From: Bullera alba
Taxonomy: Eukaryota; Basidiomycota; Tremellomycetes; Tremellales; Bulleraceae
Assembly: GCA_001600095.1 (NCBI GenBank)
Contig: BCIX01000001.1
Coordinates: forward strand, 6,783,198-6,847,197
DNA: 64,000 nt
Direction: 5' to 3'
Numbering within the stretch: the stretch's first letter is position 1; each line of letters opens with the position of its first letter. Made by a program: the position numbers and the translations under genes. This document shows, piece by piece, positions 31,649-45,057 of this stretch. The notes beneath the pieces were generated by a model. The model was not told the DNA's origin. It did no database searches and saw only the letters and a list, made by a program, of their open reading frames with translations.

Positions 31649-34600
31649 ATGTCGGATGCTCAAGCTGTCCTGATGGCTGCTGGACAGGAGCTGCTCGCTA
31701 CCAAGACCAAGGCCAAAGCTCAGTGAGTCGCATCTCGGGCATCCATTTCTCGGATTTGAGCTGAATCAAAGCTGACCATTCCGCGAACTACCAGCCCAGC
31801 TCCGTTCCTCTTGAGGCATACGCTATTCTTCCTGCCAATACTCGTGCTCGTATCACTCTCCATCTTGCTTCTCAGCTTGATCCTGCCTCCAACCTATCGA
31901 TTCCTCCGACGACACCTTTGGCGACGACAAGCGATTGCCTTGGAGGACGATGTTGAGGATGACGTGGAGGAAGTGCCCCAGGTCGCCATGCCCTCTAGAG
32001 GGTTGGTGTCTGACTTCAAAGCCCACGTCAGGTCGTTGAAGGAGTATGGATCGATCTTGTTCGCCATGGAGATTGTACGGGTACTCTGTCTCGCGGCACT
32101 GCTCGCCCTGAGCGTGTACGCCGCCATACAAGCCGAGTCGCCGGAGCGCAAGGACGGGCTCTCTGCGGATAAGTGGAAGAAGCATAAGAAAGGGAGAAAG
32201 GGACACAAAGGACATCACGACAAGTCCAACCTGGACGACTACTCGAGTCTGGAGTGGGGAGAGTTTGGTGTCTGCAGCTTTTACCTTTACACTCTGTTGC
32301 TGTCCCTTCTGCTGCTCGCCTTGCGCCCCGCTACACCCTTGCGACGCCATCTCATCGTCCACCTCGACATTCTCCTTCTGTTGGGCTTCTGCCTGTACGC
32401 CTATCGCGACCTATGGCCACTCTTGACCTATCACTTGATCCCCTCCGACGTCCCCGGCCCCATCACTTGGTCCCGAGTCAGTCTTCTCGCCGTGGTCGCC
32501 ATTGCCATTCCTCTCCTTCGACCACGAACCTACGTCCCCGCCGACCCGGAGAATCCTTCCAAGCCAGAGGACGTTCTACCAGAACAGACTGCACCATGGC
32601 TGTTCTTTGTCTTTTACGAGTTCATGACCGGACTGGTGTGGAAAGCCTGGAAGGTACCCTCGCTCCCTTACGAAGAGCTCCACCCTCTTGCCGACTATGA
32701 CGCCGCCTCATACCTGTACAAGAAGCACGTTACGTTCATGGATCCAATCAAGAGGAAGGAAAGGGGCTGGAAGCCAAGGAACCTGTTCTGGACTTTGACC
32801 TATACGTTCAGGTTCGAGGCCGTAGTGACGACACTGTTGTGTCTGTTCTCAGCCGCGGTAGAACTATCCAGTCCGGTCGCCATTCAACAGCTCCTACAGT
32901 ACCTCGAGACAAACGGCAAAGGCGCTACGCTCAAGCCAATCTTCTGGATCGCCGTACTGTTCCTCGGTCCGACGCTAAACTCCCTCTCCATCCAATTTTA
33001 CATATTCCTTATGACAAGAGCCTTGGTGAGATCCGAGTCGATTCTCACTCAGCTCATCTTCGACCACTCCCTCCGACTACGAATGAGAGACGCGATCGAA
33101 GAGGACGACGAAAAGGCGGAAGAACCCGAGGCTGCGGGTCCGACCATCAACGTCCAGGATGCGAGCGATGCGTCTTCCACCGAGGTTGGCAGCTCTGATG
33201 GAGGCAAACCCGTCGATCCCAAGGCCGCAGCTGAGAAGGAGGCGAGCAAGTCGAACGGCCAGGGTATCGTCGGAAAGATCAACGTCCTCATGGCTGCCGA
33301 TGTCGAGTCGGTTGTGGAAGGCCGAGATCTACCTTTGGTCTTCGTCTACACGCCTGTTCAACTGGTTCTTGCGTCATTCCTCCTTTACAGGATCCTCAGC
33401 TGGTCCGCCTTCGTTGGCATGTTCGCCATGCTCATCACCATGCCGATCCCTGGATGGCTCACAAAGCTCAACGCGCAGTATCAAAAACAGCGAATGGTCG
33501 CCACGGACGCTCGCATTGACACCGTATCGGAGGTCATTGGCGGACTGCGGATGATCAAGATGTTCGGATGGGAACAACGGATCAAGGAGAGAATCTCGGC
33601 AAAGCGAGAGACGGAGATACAGCTCGTTTGGAAACGAAGGATCATGACCACCGCTTGCGAATTGCTCAGTAACACGCTTCCCATCATCGTCATGAGTGTC
33701 ACCTTCGCCTCCTATACCGTCATCCAGAAACAACCCTTGACTGCATCAAAGGTGTTCACCAGTATGGCGGTATTCGACTTTATCAAGGGCCTGATGGGCC
33801 TAAGCTTTTACATGGCCAACGGATTTGTGACGGCGTTTGTGTCGTTAAACCGAATCGACAGCTTCCTCAAGACCAGCGAGATGATCGACGAGTTCACCGA
33901 GGGTCTATCTGCCAGCACCGTGTCGCCAGAGTTGCTAGACGCGCAGGAGCAAGGTTTGATCAGGGTCAAGAACGCTACTTTCACCTGGGGCACGAACAAG
34001 GGAGACGACACGCCAGACTTCAAGCTGCGCATCCCAGATCTCACTTTTGTCAAGGGGAAAATCAACTTGATCACCGGTCCTACCGGTAGCGGCAAGAGTT
34101 CCCTTCTCAAGGTGAGTAAAAGCTTGTCACTGGCTAGGATGTTACTAATCTTCGTTACAGGCTCTGGTTGGCGAGCTGCACCTGCTCCCACATCAAGACG
34201 CATTCTACCACCTCCCGCGCGAGGGCAAAGTCAGTTATGCCGCTCAGGAGAGTTGGTGTATGAACGACACCATCAAGGACAACATCATCTTCGGTGAAAC
34301 GTACGACGAAGAGAGGTACAGACAAGTCATCCGAGACTGTGGGCTAGAGACCGATTTGACTCTATTCGATGACGGTGATGAGACAGAAATCGGAGAAAAG
34401 GGTATCACGCTGAGTGGAGGTCAAAAGGCCAGAATCACGCTCGCCCGAGCCGTCTACGACAAGGCCGAGATCGTGCTCTTGGATGGTGAGTCAGACTGAG
34501 TGGATCGAGCTTATAATCAGATATCTTCTCGGCGCTAGACACCCTGACATCGAGATGGATCATCGAGCATCTGTTCAAGGGCAGCCTGATGCAAGGACGA

Positions 34601-36686
34601 ACCGTTCTGCTCATCGTGAGTGAATACTTGAAGTGGAGGAACGAAGCTGACGATCATAGACACACCACGTTGGACTTGCTGTGCCAATTGCCGACTTTAT
34701 GGTCGCTCTCGATGACACTGGTCGTGTGCGTTCTGCCGAGGCCATTGACGCCGAGCTCATCGCGAGGGAGCATCTCGACGAGGCCACTGAGGAAGAGGTC
34801 AAGGAGGCGAAGGACGAGGTCGCCCCAGCGGAGAAGCCCCAGGAGAAAAAGGCGGCTGCAAAGCTCATCCAGGCGGAGGAGAAGGGAGAAGGTCGTATCT
34901 CGAAACGGGCTATGCTCTCGTTCTTCAGGTGGGTCATCTCCTCAATATTGCGCTTTCGCTGACGTCCAACAGCACATTCGGTGGTCCGGTCTTCTGGCTC
35001 ACCGCATTCGGCTTCCTCTTCACCAGTCAAGCGCTCAACTCGTTCCAGACATGGTGGTTGGGTCACTGGGCCAAGGCGTACGCCGAGTCTGACGACTGGC
35101 GAGACGTCTCGGTCGCATACTATTTGGGGCTGTACACGGCTTTCATCTTTGCCGGTCTGGCGGCTTTGATAGTCGCAGACATTCTCTACTTCCTCGGCGC
35201 GATCAAGGCTTCTCGAACGATTCATCAAAAGCTGGTTGACGCCATCTTTGGCTCGTACATGCGGTTCCTAGACGCCACGCCGGTCGGACGAATCATCAGT
35301 CGATTCACAAAGGACATGAAGGCGATCGACGGCAGTTTCCCGGAGACATTCCAAGCTGTGGCCGAAATGACAATTTCTCTCATCATCAAATTCTTCGTCG
35401 TCGTCTACCTCGTTCCGGTGTTCTCCGTTCCCGCAGTGGTGATTGGTGTCGTCGGAGGTATCATTGGAGAACTCTACATCCATGGTCAGCTCAGCGTCAA
35501 GAGGGAAATGTCCAATGCCAAATCACCACTCTTCTCCCATTTCTCCTCAGCCGTCGGCGGTATCGTGTCCATAAGGGCTTATGGTGCGCAAGAGAAGCTC
35601 AGAGCAGAGGCTAGGAGACGAGCCGACAAGTACACCCGGACCGCTCGAGCGTTTTACAATCTGAACCGATGGGTCACGATCCGAATCGACATGCTGGGTG
35701 GATTGTTCGCCTCGTTGCTCGCCGCCTTCCTCATCTACGGACCGAAGCTCGATGCCTCGACCGCCGGTTTTGCTCTGTCGCAGGCCATCTCCTTCTCCTC
35801 GCTGATTCTTTGGTGGGTTCGATTGGTCAACGAGATGGAGGTCCAGGGCAACTCTGTAGAGAGGATAGAGGATTACCTCATCATCGAACAAGAACCCAAA
35901 TCCATCCCCTCGAAACAGCCTCCGGCCGCTTGGCCCACCTCGGGCGAGATCATTCTCGAAAAGCTCAGCGCAAAGTACGCTCCCGACAGCCCGACAGTGC
36001 TCGACAACCTCGAGGTGAGGATCGCGAGCGGAGAAAAAGTTGGTATTGTCGGCAGGACTGGAAGTGGAAAGTCGACGCTGGCTCTGGCGCTATTGCGAAT
36101 GATCCCGACGACTGGAAGTGTCATCATCGACGGTCGACGTACCGAGAGTGTCAACCTCGAAGCTCTGCGATCTCAAGTCACCATCATCCCTCAAGATCCA
36201 ATCCTGCTGTCCGGCTCGCTCCGATTCAATCTCGATCCATTCGGCGACCACGAGGACGCAACGCTGAACGACGCGCTGCAGGCCTCGGGCCTAGGTCAGG
36301 TCAAACAGTCGACGAGCGGTACGGCGACGCCCCAGAGGATTACATTGGACTACCAGATCTCGGCGGGTGGAAGCAATCTGTCGCAGGGACAGCGGCAGTT
36401 GGTCGCTCTGGCTCGAGCTCTGGTGAGGAGTAGCAAGGTGTTGATTCTGGACGAGGCGACGGCTTCGGTCGACTTTGAGACGGACGAGTTGATCCAGCGG
36501 TCGATCCGATCTTTGCCCAGCTCGACGACGGTGTTGACCGTTGCCCATCGGTTGAGCACGGTCATGGACTATGACAAAATCATGGTCCTCGGCGCCGGCA
36601 AGTTGCTCGAGTATGACTCGCCGGAGAATCTGAAACGCAACAAGGATAGTTACTTTGCAAAGCTGGTCCAGGCGATGGAGGGTTGA
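31649..36686 (+). CDS. Full-length ABCC (MRP/YCF1-type) transporter, 1597 aa
   Basis: Six exons (31649-31722, 31795-34111, 34161-34485, 34521-34615, 34660-34928, 34973-36686) give 1597 aa with consistent phases. Five hydrophobic segments in the first 250 residues form a TMD0, as in YCF1-like vacuolar conjugate pumps. TMD1, NBD1, a charged linker, TMD2 and NBD2 follow. NBD1 has GPTGSGKSS, LSGGQKARITLARAVY and Walker B VLLDDIFSALD. The catalytic Glu is replaced by Asp, as is normal for the degenerate site of ABCC proteins. NBD2 has GRTGSGKSTL, LSQGQRQLVALARAL and LILDEATAS with the usual Glu. An Asp/Glu- and Ser-rich loop of about 70 residues sits in TMD1. Probable cargo is glutathione conjugates or drugs; vacuolar or plasma membrane location is not decidable. 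Confidence 0.92.
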
Positions 36687-36868
36687 GCAACGGATATGTA
36701 GAGTTGGGATGCATCCATATGTGCCATGAAGAATGAGAGATGAGAGATGCTAGATGCTCAGCTGATCAGCCAGAGTTAAGCTCGACTCGGGCACTATCAG
36801 ATCTCCGGTGGCGGAGATTCCCCGGAGATATTGCAAGTAGCGGGGCCTCGAGAGGCAATGCTGCGCTC

Positions 36869-37189
36869 TGATTGGCTCAGCACCACAGTCCCGGTGTTAG
36901 TCACCGCATCAACGGATCCTGAGCACTTTGATCCGGCTTGTGATTGGCTGCTCGAGCTTATCTCTTCTCTCCGCTGACAATTTTGATTGGCTCGGACGAT
37001 CCTTATCTTTGATTCTTGTATGGAAATGTCTTCTCGCCGTGTTGAGCCGATGCAGTGAGAGCATGAGCGTGCCAGGAGAGCAAGGCGACGGCCCGTGCTT
37101 TCGCTCGACTTTCGCCCGAGAGTCGCCGGTGACCTGCAAGAAACAAGGCGGCATCGGGTCGACTCGGTCGAAAATTCTATCGTATATAA
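36869..37189 (+). promoter_or_regulatory. GDH1 promoter: three CCAAT boxes, two GATA sites, TATA box
   Basis: TGATTGGCT, an inverted CCAAT box, occurs three times: 36869-36877, 36941-36949 and 36984-36992. CTTATCT (AGATAAG on the minus strand, a GATA-factor site) occurs at 36957-36963 and 37002-37008. TATATAA lies at 37183-37189, 117 nt before the ATG. HAP complex and GATA factors are known regulators of fungal ammonium-assimilation genes; action here is inference. Confidence 0.65.
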
Positions 37190-37305
37190 CCTCTTGAACA
37201 CCATCCCCAACAGCTCGATCTTTACTTCTCATCTCTTCCTCATCTCACAGCAAAGACTCACTCTCACACTCACACACTTCCACTCACCCACACAACCAAT
37301 CCATA

Positions 37306-38860
<1,555 letters not shown>

Positions 38861-39480
38861 TGGTCTAGTCCCGAGCAGACGGGGGAAGTGTAGGAAGATC
38901 TAAAAGAGCAGTCTGGCAAGACGCTCCAAATGCCATTGAGCCAAGTTGTGTATTATAGAACCAGGCTGTTTGGGATACCCATAGCGCCGCGCCAAGCGGG
39001 TCAGTCTCGATACGATTGTAGAGCATTCATATAGGATTCAATGCCATGCAACATCGTCACAGATCGTGAACCATCTGCGAGACTGGGCTGGGTCGCAGTT
39101 TAGACATACTTCATGTGCATATACGGGCCACTAATGTTACAGATATAAAACGTAGAAAGAGGTAACATGTCGGAGGGCAAATTGGATAACGTGTCTTGAG
39201 GGTAGTCTTTCTAGATTCACAGCGCGGTGTCGCGCAGGACGTCCTTTCGCGTACGAAGTCGCCTTGCTGCCAAGTCGGGCGTAGTTTGATCATTATGTCG
39301 CCATAGTTGTCCCCCAGAACTCCATTCGCCTCGCTGTAGATTCTTCAATGTGATATTCGTCTTGAAGAGGGACAGTGACCATGACCCTCGATCTCCTAGA
39401 CAGCTCGCGGACAATCCTCCTCCTCTTCTTGCCAGAAACGATGCACAATCCTCAGAATCCTTCCAATTCCCATAACTGCC
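38861..39480. other. Convergent 3' region, GDH1 / IGO1
   Basis: Only 3' UTR sequence of two convergent genes is expected. No supported ORF or RNA gene was seen. Confidence 0.5.
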
Positions 39481-40673
39481 TTAACTCTCCATGTCCTCGT
39501 CGAGTCTTCGAGCCAGACTGCTTGCTTTGACGGGAGATGATCCCATGCCGCCGATATGGTGGATGGGGAAGGACGATGGGTTGGCATTGTCTCTCAGTGT
39601 GCCGGGAGGGGAAACTCGCGCACCGTGGCTGAGAATGAGTCAGTCGAAGCCAACATGCTATCGGAGAGAGACGAGACTGACCTCTCGCTGCTCCTTCTCG
39701 CGTGAGCGTTTGCCGGGACCTCCATAGCATCGCTAGTGGCGGCAGGGCTGATTCCGACGCCGACGCTGCCCCGGTGATGGGCCAAAGAGGGGTGTGGCTG
39801 TCCGTTGTTCACTGGAATGGCTTGGGTTTGGGTAGGCGAGTGGCCGCCGTTCTGTGCCTGCCCGAATGGGTTCTGGTTGAGCTCTGCGATGCCTGGCGAT
39901 GGGGTCGGGATGTTACCGGTCGGCGAGGAGGAGAGGACACCTGGTGAGTTTGGTCCGGGTGGAGACGCGTGGGGAACACTGAAGCCGCCGTAAGCTCAAT
40001 TACAGATCTGGCAGAACACGACCTACCCTTCTGGGGTTGGGATGGCGGTGCCAAGAGGAAGGGCGTTTCCAACACCGGCCTTGTTCATCATGTAATCGCC
40101 AGAATCGAAGTATTTTCGGTCCTGAGCGTGCGTACAGTCAGTCAATAAGTCACTGTCAATGACTTCGCAGAAGGCGACCCACCTTTTGCATCTTGGTCAA
40201 GAGGTTCTTGGCTGGCATCTTGCCGTACATCTTGAACGCCTTTTGCTCCTGCTCGTTCATTGACTAAGGTGGGCTATCAGCATGGAAAAATGACTAGATG
40301 GGCTTAGCTGTACTCACCGAGATGTCGACTTTGTTCTGGAAGGGAAGAATAACGAGCATACTGTCAGCGTCTTTCGTACATGAATGAACAGTTTGGGATC
40401 AAACAGGTCACGAGAGAGCCTCTTATAGCCTCTATCGGGCCGCCTCGCAGGGCGCCTTTATCCGTATTGTAGCACAGTCGTGGTGCAGGAGTACAAAGGA
40501 TGTACGACATCCCTCGCATCATGTACCACTGCGCTCCATCGGTCCGTAGGAGTGTGAGGAGGACTGTTTATACACAGGGGACAACGGGGACCGGCTGATA
40601 GGATGACAGGTGAAATGTTGGATGGGCATCTCCGACAAATGTTCGTCCAACTCACCATTTTGTGAGGATTCAT
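39481..40673 (-). CDS. IGO1: Endosulfine family protein (IGO1-like PP2A-B55 inhibitor)
   Basis: When phosphorylated by Rim15/Greatwall kinase on the Ser of FDSGDY, endosulfines inhibit PP2A-B55 and promote quiescence or mitotic entry. Six exons (40656-40673, 40318-40335, 40183-40263, 40027-40121, 39682-39978, 39481-39628) give 218 aa. The conserved core reads KMYGKMPAKNLLTKMQKDRK then YFDSGDYMMNKAG. The first two coding exons are only 18 nt each (MNPHKM and NKVDIS) and were placed by splice signals. Their sequence is not strongly diagnostic, so the N-terminus is less certain. The C-terminal 140 residues are Pro/Ser/Asn-rich and probably disordered, longer than in yeast Igo1. Confidence 0.88.
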
Positions 40674-41664
40674 GATGGCTGAAAGTCCGTGGACTGTGAT
40701 TCTAGATCCTTGTGCTTGATCCTCTTGTATTTCGGAGTCTCAAAGATGCGAAGCCTGTCTTGACAGTGGCAGCCCGCGGATATCTGGCGTTGCGGGATTA
40801 TCTCGAGGCGCGTAGTTCCGTGATGGAAGTATGTGTCGGTCAAGTAGCGTTGCCTTCTGGGTCGTGTAAATGCGATGGATGATCACTGAGAACGAGAACC
40901 GTCACTACGTTTGCTCGATGACTTTGTTGCTGGTTGTGATGGATGGTGCTGAAGAAAGTCCACAGTTGAGGGACTTGGTAGGGACCAACTTCGATGTCGT
41001 CACTGCTCCGGATTCCCTGGGCTCCCTGATCTCCTGTGTAACCGCGTGCACTGGTGTGAGAGGTCGCAGTCTTCTTGTCGATTGTATGATTGGTCGTGCG
41101 TGTCGCTCCACGTAGCTATTGTCGAGGAGGATGTAGGATGGTCTCTGACAGGAAGAGTACTGCTCAGCTGGGTGTGTGAACTAGCACGTTGAGGTCACGG
41201 GGCAGGAGGACTGGATTGGCTGGAGGCGGAACCTTTAAGTCGAGCTAGCTACGGCCTTTAAGTGGGCGCAATCAGGCGCAATCAGGCGCAATCCCAAAGG
41301 GAACTGCGGAACCAGATCCCTCAAATCCATCCCTGATCTCATTAGGAGCTAGCAGATTCTCGATTAGACTTGATTAGCTTCTCAGCTTTCGAACCGGTCT
41401 TTTCTAATACCCGCATGACGGCACCATTGGCGGCCCTTTAGTCTGGCTCTCGAAGCTTAGCGTTGGAGTCTGTCTACAGTGTATCGGAGTGATGCTGGCA
41501 AGGTAGACACTTGATGTACTTCACCAATGCGCGAGTCCGGGCTCCCTCTACCACCGGGAGACGCTGATGCGATAGAAAAGACACATCGTGAGAAACGGCG
41601 AAGACATACGTCAATTCCCTGGGATGTCAGTGTTGATAATAGCAACTGAAGCCTTCTTGGGGAA
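40674..41664. other. Intergenic region with a short tandem repeat
   Basis: No protein gene is supported. A 10-bp unit, GGCGCAATCA, is repeated three times in a row at 41265-41294; the last copy ends CC instead of CA. The IGO1 promoter should lie at the left end. Confidence 0.45.
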
Positions 41665-41749
41665 GGTTCGATCGTCCAGCGGTTAGGACATCTGGTTTTG
41701 ATGCTTTATCAATCTCCAGGTAACCTGGGTTCGAATCCCAGTCAGACCT
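41665..41749 (+). tRNA. tRNA-Gln(UUG) with a 13-nt intron
   Basis: Acceptor stem GGTTCGA pairs with TCAGACC with one C-A mismatch (position 5:68) and one G-T pair. The T arm CTGGG-TTCGAAT-CCCAG is perfect. The anticodon stem TCTGG/CCAGG encloses a 20-nt loop, read as TT-TTG-A, an intron TGCTTTATCAATC after position 37, then T. Anticodon TTG gives Gln. A TTTTT terminator is at 41753-41757. Confidence 0.85.
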
Positions 41750-42117
41750 CACTTTTTGCCGGTCTTCATTTTTAGAAGCCGCAGTGTGCATCTTGACCTT
41801 CCAAACGTCTGCCAGCTATGCAGCTGGTGCCGGGGGCGAGTGCTATGTAGGAGTGTGCACATACTTGCTTTTTGGGCTGACTAGAGGACTGTCGAATGGG
41901 CGGCTCGGCAGCGGGAATGTCTTGAGCTCAAGGATTGAGTGAAGATGCTGATGAGGTGGAGGTCACAGCCGGCTGCACCGGTGCACAAGCTGCTCATGAC
42001 GGGCTCGATGACGATCCCTCTTACCTTCATACCGTACCTTCAACATTGTGACTGATTCACAGCTTGTCGACATACCGAATTCCTCTCAGAGCAAAGTGGT
42101 ACATCTGAATTAGCAAC
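41750..42117. other. Intergenic region
   Basis: This contains the Pol III terminator of tRNA-Gln and the BET1 promoter. Nothing else is supported. Confidence 0.45.
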
Positions 42118-42877
42118 ATGAGCCGGTGAGCACCAGAAGCTACAGGCTTGGACTTGAACTTTTGAACTTACTTGAGATTGTTCAGGCGTCCAGCAGCTTC
42201 GCAAAGACTACCCACCACCGCAACACATACACCCTCTCCCGCACCAATACTCTTCCCGCCGTCAGGACCATCAAGTGGCCGAGGAACGCCATTCAGCGCC
42301 AATGCCAATAGACCAGCGTCAGCAGCTTCGCAATACTCTGAAAGTCCCTATGGCGGGGGTATGGCTAGTAATGGTAGTGGATACACCCGTGCAACGCATG
42401 ACGTCGAGGGGCAGAATGATGAGAGGCTGGAGGGACTGCTGGGCAAGGTCAAGATACTGAAGGATGTGAGTGAGCTGCTCGCCATTCCGTGATCGTGAAC
42501 GCTGGAAAGGTTTGCTCGAAGTGCCAGAGTATAGACTCGCAGTGATCTGAGGAGTAATTCCATACGACGACAAGGATATTCAGGCTGACACAATGCCTAG
42601 ATCACTACAGGCATAGGCAACGAGGTCAGGGATAGCAACCTGCAGTTAGGCAGTATGGTGAGTTTGGTGCCCTTCCTACCGTTGCCATCAGGAAATCAGT
42701 CTTGCTGACCGTGCCCCTCAGAACGACGCATTCTCATCCACGTCCACCTTCCTAGGCGGCACGTTTCGACGTATGAACAAGATGGCCAAGAGGCAAGGCG
42801 GGAACTGGTGCTGGTTCATGGGGTATCTCCTCCTCATCCTGTGGATATTTATTGTTGTATGGTGGTTGAGACGGTGA
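42118..42877 (+). CDS. BET1: Bet1-like Qc/v-SNARE
   Basis: Bet1 is a SNARE of ER-to-Golgi vesicle fusion. Four exons (42118-42125, 42186-42465, 42601-42657, 42722-42877) give 166 aa. The first coding exon is only 8 nt. A Pro/Ser/Thr-rich N-terminal region of about 75 residues precedes the SNARE helix (NDERLEGLLGKVKILKD, ITTGIGNEVRDSNLQLGSM). NDAFSSTSTFLGGTFRRMNK follows, and then one C-terminal membrane anchor (WFMGYLLLILWIFIVVWWL) ending RR. The anchor at the extreme end fits a tail-anchored SNARE. Confidence 0.88.
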
Positions 42878-43181
42878 AGCACGGCTTTTGCATGTATAAT
42901 GAACACGCGATTGTCATCGCCAGCCCTCTGAGCTCTAGGCAAATGCTTCGGCTGTCTTTCGAGTCTGGGTGATCTAACTTGTCCTTCGACGATACGATCA
43001 ATCAGACGCTCAGGAGTCTCACCGTCAACCTATATTCACGTGACGGAATTGTCTCGTGCTGATCATCGTTGCAACTTGCTAGTAATTTCCGGAAATTGTT
43101 GACTTCAAGTCTTCAAGTGTTGAACTTGCCATTCCCCTCTACACTGAGCACCGCGTACACGAATTTGCTCCATTTGGCATC
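42878..43181. other. Intergenic region
   Basis: This short gap between two plus-strand genes contains the promoter of the CHORD gene. Nothing else is supported. Confidence 0.4.
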
Positions 43182-44772
43182 ATGGCAAAGTGCACGAGGC
43201 AAGGATGCCAGAAGGACTTCGACGAAGGGGACAACGCCGAAGGCAGCTGCTCCTATCATCCCGGTGGACCGGTGAGCAGGAAACTAGGTGCTGTGGGTAG
43301 AGCGCTCATCCTCTGATTACAGGTCTTTCACGAGGGGCTCAAGTCATGGTGTGAGTCCATTCTGGGATTGGTGGACCTGTAGAACATGCACTGACGCGGC
43401 TCAGCATGTTGCAACGAAGTGAATAAGGTGTGTCTCGTCCATAGACTCGGTCTGATGATAGCTCACTCGGTCGCCTCAATCAGCCCGTGATGGAGTTTGA
43501 TGCGTTCATGTCTATTCCAGTGAGCTACAAGATCACATCTATACTTCAAGCCGACATAAGCTGAGTGAGGAATCTACAGCCATGCACCAAAGGCACGCAC
43601 TCCACGGCCCCGCCTCCCAAACCAGCGACCACCTCGAACGACGCACAAGCCAGCTCCGGCCCGAGCTACGTCAACGAAGATGGCAAGGAGGTTTACGGTG
43701 CCAAACCAAAACCTCCCACAGATACAGACTCTTCTTCTAAGCCACCCGCTACGACAGCTATTACGCCCGCGGCTCCGGCTCCAGCCAAAGTCGAGATAGA
43801 GGAGGACGACGAGAGCGTCCCCGTTCCTGAGGGTTCGCGGTGCAAGAGGCTGGGGTGTGGGAGTACTTGGGAAGGAGAGGATATTAGCAGGGGCGAGGGT
43901 GACAAAGCATCGTGTACCTTCCATCCGCAATCAGTGGGCATCTAGACGACTCGATCAAGGTGAGCTTGTGCTGATTCATGCCTTGTAGGCTATCTTCCAC
44001 GAGGGGTCGAAGGGATATCTGTGCTGTAAGAGACGGGTCTTGGAGTTCGACGAGTTCATGAAGATCGAGGGGTGCACAAAGGGAAGACACCTGTTCGTCG
44101 GGCCAAAACGGGATGAGGTGGGTTTTTGTGCTCAGGACGTCGGGCTGATGGAGTTTAGAGCAAGGAAGAATTAGTGTCATGTCGGTTGGACCACTACCAG
44201 ACTCCCACGCAGGTACACGTATCTGCATTTGCCAAAGGGTAAGTCGGGGTCCACTTGACAACGGGGCGACCGAGGATTTTGGACGCTAATTCCGTCCCAT
44301 AGAGCGGATAAGGAGAAGTCGAAGGTTTCCTTTGAACAACAACAAGTCAGTAGAGCTCTACTGCCGACCAGAAGTCCATGCTGACCTGACACTAGCTACA
44401 TCTCGACCTGTACCTGCCTTCGAATAAACGGATCGTCAAAACTGTAACGCTCTATGGACCCATCGAGCCATCAGATTGCACCTTCAGGATCCTATCGACG
44501 AAGGTAGGTTCACATCATTTCCCACACACAGTGCTGCTCCCCCTATTATTTTCCCACCTCGAGAATCGGAGAACTAAAGACTGATATGACTACAGGTCGA
44601 CATCGTCTTGGTCAAGCCCGCTGCGGCATCTTGGCCTGTCCTGGAGCTTCCGCCAGCTGGGTCGGAATTACCACCTGGCTACGCCCTCACTTTCGGTGTC
44701 TCCGGGAGGACAGGTACCGTTGGCGGTAAAGAGATCGTCCTTGCCCCCGAGGAAATGTCAAAGAGGCAGTGA
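43182..44772 (+). CDS. CHORD-CS domain Hsp90 cochaperone
   Basis: CHORD proteins (plant RAR1, animal CHORDC1/melusin) bind two zinc ions per CHORD and work with Hsp90 and SGT1. Ten exons (43182-43271, 43323-43350, 43405-43427, 43484-43519, 43580-43933, 43989-44117, 44159-44238, 44303-44345, 44396-44503, 44596-44772) give 355 aa. CHORD-I begins MAKCTRQGCQ and includes [29 protein letters not shown] and CTKGTHS. CHORD-II has CKRLGCGSTW, CTFHPQSAIFHEGSKGYLCC and CTKGRH. A Pro/Thr-rich linker of about 85 residues separates them. The C-terminal CS domain starts CRLDHYQTPTQVHVSAFAKG and carries a LHLDLYLP strand. The animal-type CHORD-CHORD-CS architecture is complete. Confidence 0.92.
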
Positions 44773-45057
44773 CATCCCATTCAGTAGTCCAAGGCGGGTC
44801 ACCAGTCTAATTATCATGAAGCTTGATCGTCATGCATTGCACAGTGTAAAGTTCTAGATCCGAGCGCTGATCATATGGCTGTGCAGACTTGAGGCGGCTA
44901 CAACCTGTCCGCTCCTCGTGGGTTGTGTATGGCCAAGGCTCGGCCCTTTGGAGCCCTTCCTGCGGTGCTAGGCCGCTGCGGAAACCAACCGCGTAAAAGT
45001 AGTGTTGATGACCATCAGGTCGGTTTCGGTCTGATGTGATGTGGAAGATAAGATACT

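Noticed and set aside
41457..41645. 62-codon minus-strand ORF beside tRNA-Gln
   Set aside because: Too short and featureless; no evidence for coding.
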